A stretch of DNA of 64,000 nucleotides from Geothrix paludis (GTDB lineage Bacteria > Acidobacteriota > Holophagae > Holophagales > Holophagaceae). The DNA is taken from the NCBI RefSeq assembly GCF_022808815.1, contig NZ_JAKZLC010000001.1, positions 620,001-684,000 on the forward strand. The letters run 5' to 3'. Each line of letters begins with the position of its first letter. Within the stretch, counting starts at the first letter, position 1. Positions 61,390 to 64,000 of this stretch are shown here, one piece after another. The notes under the pieces were generated by a model. It was not told where the DNA came from and made no database searches. It saw nothing but the letters and a program-made list of their open reading frames with translations. A program made the translations under genes and the position numbers.

Positions 61390-62186
61390 TGTCCCTGCTC
61401 GAATACCTCCGCCTGGATCCGGAATGCCGGAACCTGGCCGAAGGGGCCGTCCAAGCCGTGGCGCCGGCCCTGGAAGACCCCGATCCCGCCTCAGTGGTGA
61501 TGCAGCTCAACGAATGGGCCTTCACCCTCGCGGGGCGCATGCCCCTGCCCTGGGACACCGACCGGGCCCTTGAGGCGCTCAACCACCTGCTCTTCGAGGA
61601 ACTCGGCTTCGATGGGGATCGCGAGACCTACGACGATCCCCTGAACGCCCTGCTGCCCGCCGTGGTGGCCCGGCGAAAGGGGCTGCCCATCTCCCTCTCC
61701 ATCCTGTGGATCGACCTGGCCCGCCGCATGGGCTTCGATGCCGTGGGCGTGGGCCTGCCTGGCCACTTCATCGCCGCCCTGCGCTCGCCGTCGGGCCTGC
61801 TGTGCTTCGATCCCTTCAACCGCGGACGCGCCGTGGGCGAGGAGGGGGGCGCCGCCCTGGTGAAGGCCGCCAGCGCCGGCCGGATCGCCTTCCACCCTGA
61901 CATGCTGAAGCCCGCGACGGATCGGCAGATCCTCATCCGCCTCGTGCGCAACCTGCACCTGCGGTTCATGCACGCCGAGGACTGGGAGGAGGCCCTGTGG
62001 ACGGCCACCCACCTGATCCTGCTGGACCCGGGGGACGCCCGGACCCACAAGGAGCGCGCTTTCGTGCACCTCCAGCGGGACGAGCCCGCCCCCGCCCTCG
62101 CCGACCTCCGCGAGGCCCTGCGCCTCAGCCCGGACCCCGATCCCGAGATCCGGGCCTGGCTCCAGCAGCTGGAGTCCTCCAGCTAG
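61389..62186 (+). CDS. SirB1-family transglutaminase-like protein with TPR tail
   Basis: 265 residues, SirB1 family. The transglutaminase-like core contains YDDPLNALLPAVVARRKGLPISLSILWIDLARRMG and GVGLPGHFIAAL with FDPFNRGR. The conserved VVARRKGLPISL and LPGHF are the family marks, and the His is kept though the usual catalytic Cys is not obvious. The end holds TPR-like helices (AFVHLQRDEPAPALADLREAL). The function of the family is unknown; in other bacteria it lies near translation or cell-envelope genes. It overlaps the preceding ATG by 1 nt and is convergent with the PYP-like gene. Confidence 0.88.
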   Translation: MSLLEYLRLDPECRNLAEGAVQAVAPALEDPDPASVVMQLNEWAFTLAGRMPLPWDTDRALEALNHLLFEELGFDGDRETYDDPLNALLPAVVARRKGLPISLSILWIDLARRMGFDAVGVGLPGHFIAALRSPSGLLCFDPFNRGRAVGEEGGAALVKAASAGRIAFHPDMLKPATDRQILIRLVRNLHLRFMHAEDWEEALWTATHLILLDPGDARTHKERAFVHLQRDEPAPALADLREALRLSPDPDPEIRAWLQQLESSS

Positions 62187-62193
62187 ATCGCCC

Positions 62194-62640
62194 TCAGGCG
62201 ACCGGATCGACCCGTTTGCGGATGGCGACGGCTACGTCCGCGCCTCGGTGGAGGAAGACGATCTGCACCTGGACCGGACCACCCGGAAAATGAAAGGTGA
62301 ACTGGAACGTCCTGGAAGCATCATCCCGCTCGCAGAACTCGCGGAAGACACCCTGGAACTCCTGGACCGAGGTGCAGGGAGCGATCTCGGTGAAGAAATG
62401 GCGACCGATCACAGCGCTGGGCTCACGGCCCGCGAGCGCGCCTTCCGCCGGGTTATAGGCGAGGATGGTCCCATCCCTGGCCAGGACGATCACGCCGAAC
62501 GGCAAGCCGTCCAACGCCTCCTCGGACAGATCCGGAATGCGAAGCAGTTCCCGGTAGCAGGAGCGGCAGATGCCATGGGAATGGTCGACCCCGCTCTGAC
62601 CGATCAAGGCTCCGCACCACGCGCACAGCACATCACCCAT
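62194..62640 (-). CDS. photoactive-yellow-protein-like PAS protein with zinc-finger-like N-terminus
   Basis: 148 residues. Residues 43-~145 align without gaps, at an offset of 20, with photoactive yellow protein (PYP) of Halorhodospira halophila as I remember it. Cys89 matches the p-coumarate-binding Cys69 in IAPCT; Tyr62, Glu66 and Arg72 match Tyr42, Glu46 and Arg52. Thr50 is Ala70, and Tyr94/Tyr98 are Phe. By hand about 33 of 59 residues agree over 44-102. The N-terminus has Cys6, Cys9, Cys25 and Cys28 (LCAWCG and SHGICRSCY), a probable zinc finger that PYP itself lacks. It may be a blue-light or other ligand sensor. No gene for p-coumarate synthesis or activation lies nearby. Confidence 0.78.
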   Translation of the reverse strand: MGDVLCAWCGALIGQSGVDHSHGICRSCYRELLRIPDLSEEALDGLPFGVIVLARDGTILAYNPAEGALAGREPSAVIGRHFFTEIAPCTSVQEFQGVFREFCERDDASRTFQFTFHFPGGPVQVQIVFLHRGADVAVAIRKRVDPVA

Positions 62641-62728
62641 CGCAACCCCGGCTCATGGAATGTCGATCAGGGCGGACCGCAGGCCGGCCCGCGCCGCGCC
62701 TCTCGCCACCCGCGATCGATGACATGGG

Positions 62729-63112
62729 TCACCGGGCCTTATCCACCATCTGGATCAAGGCCGTCTCCACTTCACGGGCGATGGGAAGCAGCGCGGGATC
62801 CTTCGACAGGCCCTCGAGCAGATCCGAGGGTGGAATGAGGCCGATCCGGGTTCGCCCCTGGTCCGTGTAGACGGAGATGCGGCAGGGCAGCGCCATGTTC
62901 AGGCGCAGGTCGAGGCCAAGGACCTTGGACGCCTGGCCCGGGTTGCACACCTCGAAGACCCGGCAGGCCTCCGTGAATGGAAAGCCCTTGCTGCGTAGCG
63001 TGTTCCCCAGGTCATGGATGTGGAGCACACCGAAGCCGCCCGCCTGCACCGCAGCCTCCAGGTCGGCCGAGGCCTCCTCGAAGGGTTTGTCGGATTCGAC
63101 GATGTAGTACAT
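62729..63112 (-). CDS. DUF302 family protein
   Basis: 127 residues, DUF302. Sequence blocks are MYYIVESDKPFEEASADLEAAVQ, GFGVLHIHDLGNTLRSKG and EACRVFEVCNPGQASKVL, the conserved 'FEVCNP..A..vL' pattern, with ALPCRISVYTDQG. Family members are small alpha+beta proteins of uncertain function, sometimes linked to sulfur or redox compartments. It lies between maeB and the PYP-like gene, same strand, with 88 nt to the next start. Confidence 0.88.
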   Translation of the reverse strand: MYYIVESDKPFEEASADLEAAVQAGGFGVLHIHDLGNTLRSKGFPFTEACRVFEVCNPGQASKVLGLDLRLNMALPCRISVYTDQGRTRIGLIPPSDLLEGLSKDPALLPIAREVETALIQMVDKAR

Positions 63113-63181
63113 CTCCGCCTCCTGTCGATCACGTGCACGCCATCATACAGAATGCGGGGGCCGACCGGCCCCCGCATTTAA

Positions 63182-63214
63182 CACTGAAAGCTGACAGCTG
63201 ACCGCTGACAGCTA
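63182..63214. repeat. heptanucleotide repeat array (copy C), joined to the maeB stop codon
   Basis: Plus-strand units are CACTGAA, AGCTGAC, AGCTGAC, CGCTGAC, AGCT, in 7-nt phase. On the coding strand the maeB stop runs straight into the array (GAAGTAGCTGTCAGC), in the same register as copy B after gcvT (GAAGTAGCTCTCAGC). Confidence 0.8.
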
Positions 63215-64000
63215 CTTCTGCTGCGCCTCCACGACGGTGAGCGCCGTGAGGTGGATGATGTCGTTCATATCGCTGTGCCGCTGGAGCACGTGGACCGGGG
63301 CGGCCATGCCGCAGGTGATGGGGCCGATGACCTCGGCGCCCGCCAGCCGCTGAACCAGCTTGTAGCCGATGTTGCCGCTGGTGAGGTCGGGGAAGATCAG
63401 CACGTTCGGGCCGCCCGGGAGGTCCACCCAGGGGTAGCTCTCGGCCAGGATGCCCTCGCCGAGGGCCGTGTCCGCCTGCATCTCGCCGTCGCACTTGAGG
63501 TCGGGGCGCTGGAACTTCACGATCTCCACCGCCTTCTGGACCTTGCGGACCAGGGGGTGGTCCACGCTGCCGAAGTCGGAGAAGGACAGCATGGCCACCT
63601 TGGGCTCCATGTTGAACCGGTCCTTGGCCAGGTCGGCGGTGAGCAGGGCGATCTCCGCCAGCTCCTCGCTGCTGGGCTCGATGTTCATGGTGGTGTCGGA
63701 GAAGAACAGCACGCGGTTCTTGAGCACCATGGTGTAGACGCCGCACACGCGCTTGACGCCCTTGCGGGTGCCGATTACCTCCAGGCAGGGCCGGATGGTG
63801 TCGGGATAGTACATCGTCAGGCCCGCGATGAGGCCATCCGCCTTGCCCAGGCGACACATCAGGGCGCCGAAGTAGATCGGCTCCATCACCTTGCGGCTCG
63901 CCTCGTCGCGGGTGACGCCGCGCCGCTTCCGCAGCTCCAGGTAGGCGTCCTCGGCCTCTTTACGCCAGGCCACGGTGCCCGGATCCTGGATCTCGATGCC
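63212..64000 (-). CDS. maeB: malic enzyme MaeB type, C-terminal phosphotransacetylase-like domain (5' end outside window)
   Basis: At least 262 residues; the frame is open to the right edge, so the N-terminal malic enzyme domains lie beyond. The visible part matches the PTA-like C-terminal domain of NADP-dependent malic enzyme: DGEMQADTALGE, NVLIFPDLTSGNIGYKLVQRLAGAEVIGP, and the ending PVHVLQRHSDMNDIIHLTALTVVEAQ. That ending distinguishes MaeB from real phosphate acetyltransferase, whose last block is different. It decarboxylates malate to pyruvate; the C-terminal domain is thought to be regulatory and not catalytic. It is followed by DUF302. Confidence 0.85.
   Translation of the reverse strand, partial: GIEIQDPGTVAWRKEAEDAYLELRKRRGVTRDEASRKVMEPIYFGALMCRLGKADGLIAGLTMYYPDTIRPCLEVIGTRKGVKRVCGVYTMVLKNRVLFFSDTTMNIEPSSEELAEIALLTADLAKDRFNMEPKVAMLSFSDFGSVDHPLVRKVQKAVEIVKFQRPDLKCDGEMQADTALGEGILAESYPWVDLPGGPNVLIFPDLTSGNIGYKLVQRLAGAEVIGPITCGMAAPVHVLQRHSDMNDIIHLTALTVVEAQQK

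Overview
The window is GC-rich bacterial chromosome (roughly two-thirds G+C by eye) and almost fully coding. Lipopolysaccharide genes (lptD, kdsB, gmhB), a Pst/Pho cluster, a quinol-type nitric oxide reductase and NDH-2 point to a Gram-negative respiratory organism. The gene mix fits Acidobacteriota, class Holophagae (Geothrix relatives), but that is inference from content and style; no marker gene here proves it. There are no rRNA genes, CRISPR arrays, insertion sequences or prophage genes.

Layout. 1-7.2 kb: end of a Ppx/GppA phosphatase, a LeuA-family condensing enzyme, a norZ-cupin-ndh operon on the minus strand, then birA and coaX. 7.3-11.5 kb: tryptophanase-family lyase, aldehyde dehydrogenase, ClC channel. 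11.5-14.6 kb: SDR, ABC-F ATPase and tRNA-Ala(GGC) with a terminator. 14.6-19.5 kb: a minus-strand run gmhB-sfsA-gcvT-gcvH-mltD, then a solitary CoA-transferase A subunit on the other strand. 20.2-30.3 kb: a minus-strand block cheA-cheW-fabH-rsmD-mcp-HK-REC/pseudokinase, a chemosensory and two-component set with two housekeeping genes inside it. 30.4-38.7 kb: kdsB-trxB-alr facing lptD-zip-rne. 39-47.3 kb: phosphate module pstSCAB-phoU-phoB, convergent phoR, then DUF47-pit, with PHO-box-like 11-bp-phased repeats before pstS and before pit. 47.3-52.8 kb: a compact plus-strand run GNAT-plsC-ureohydrolase-unknown-Gcr membrane protein-DUF2911. 53-56.7 kb: a large lipoprotein with near-identical 74-residue repeats and a gingipain-like cysteine-peptidase domain, of lower GC toward its end. 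56.8-64 kb: queE, an SDR, a PDZ/membrane/PP2C phosphatase with a small partner, a SirB1-like protein, a photoactive-yellow-protein-like PAS protein with a zinc-finger-like N-terminus, DUF302, and the C-terminal part of a MaeB-type malic enzyme.

Most unusual items: (1) the small protein at 62194-62640, which aligns without gaps to photoactive yellow protein and keeps the chromophore cysteine, Tyr42, Glu46 and Arg52 equivalents; (2) the repeat-rich putative surface protease; (3) the seven-gene signalling block ending in a REC-GAF-pseudokinase that lacks the phospho-accepting histidine; (4) a heptanucleotide repeat element present three times, two copies joined to the stop codons of gcvT and maeB in the same register; (5) an apparent self-contained NADH-to-NO reduction operon.
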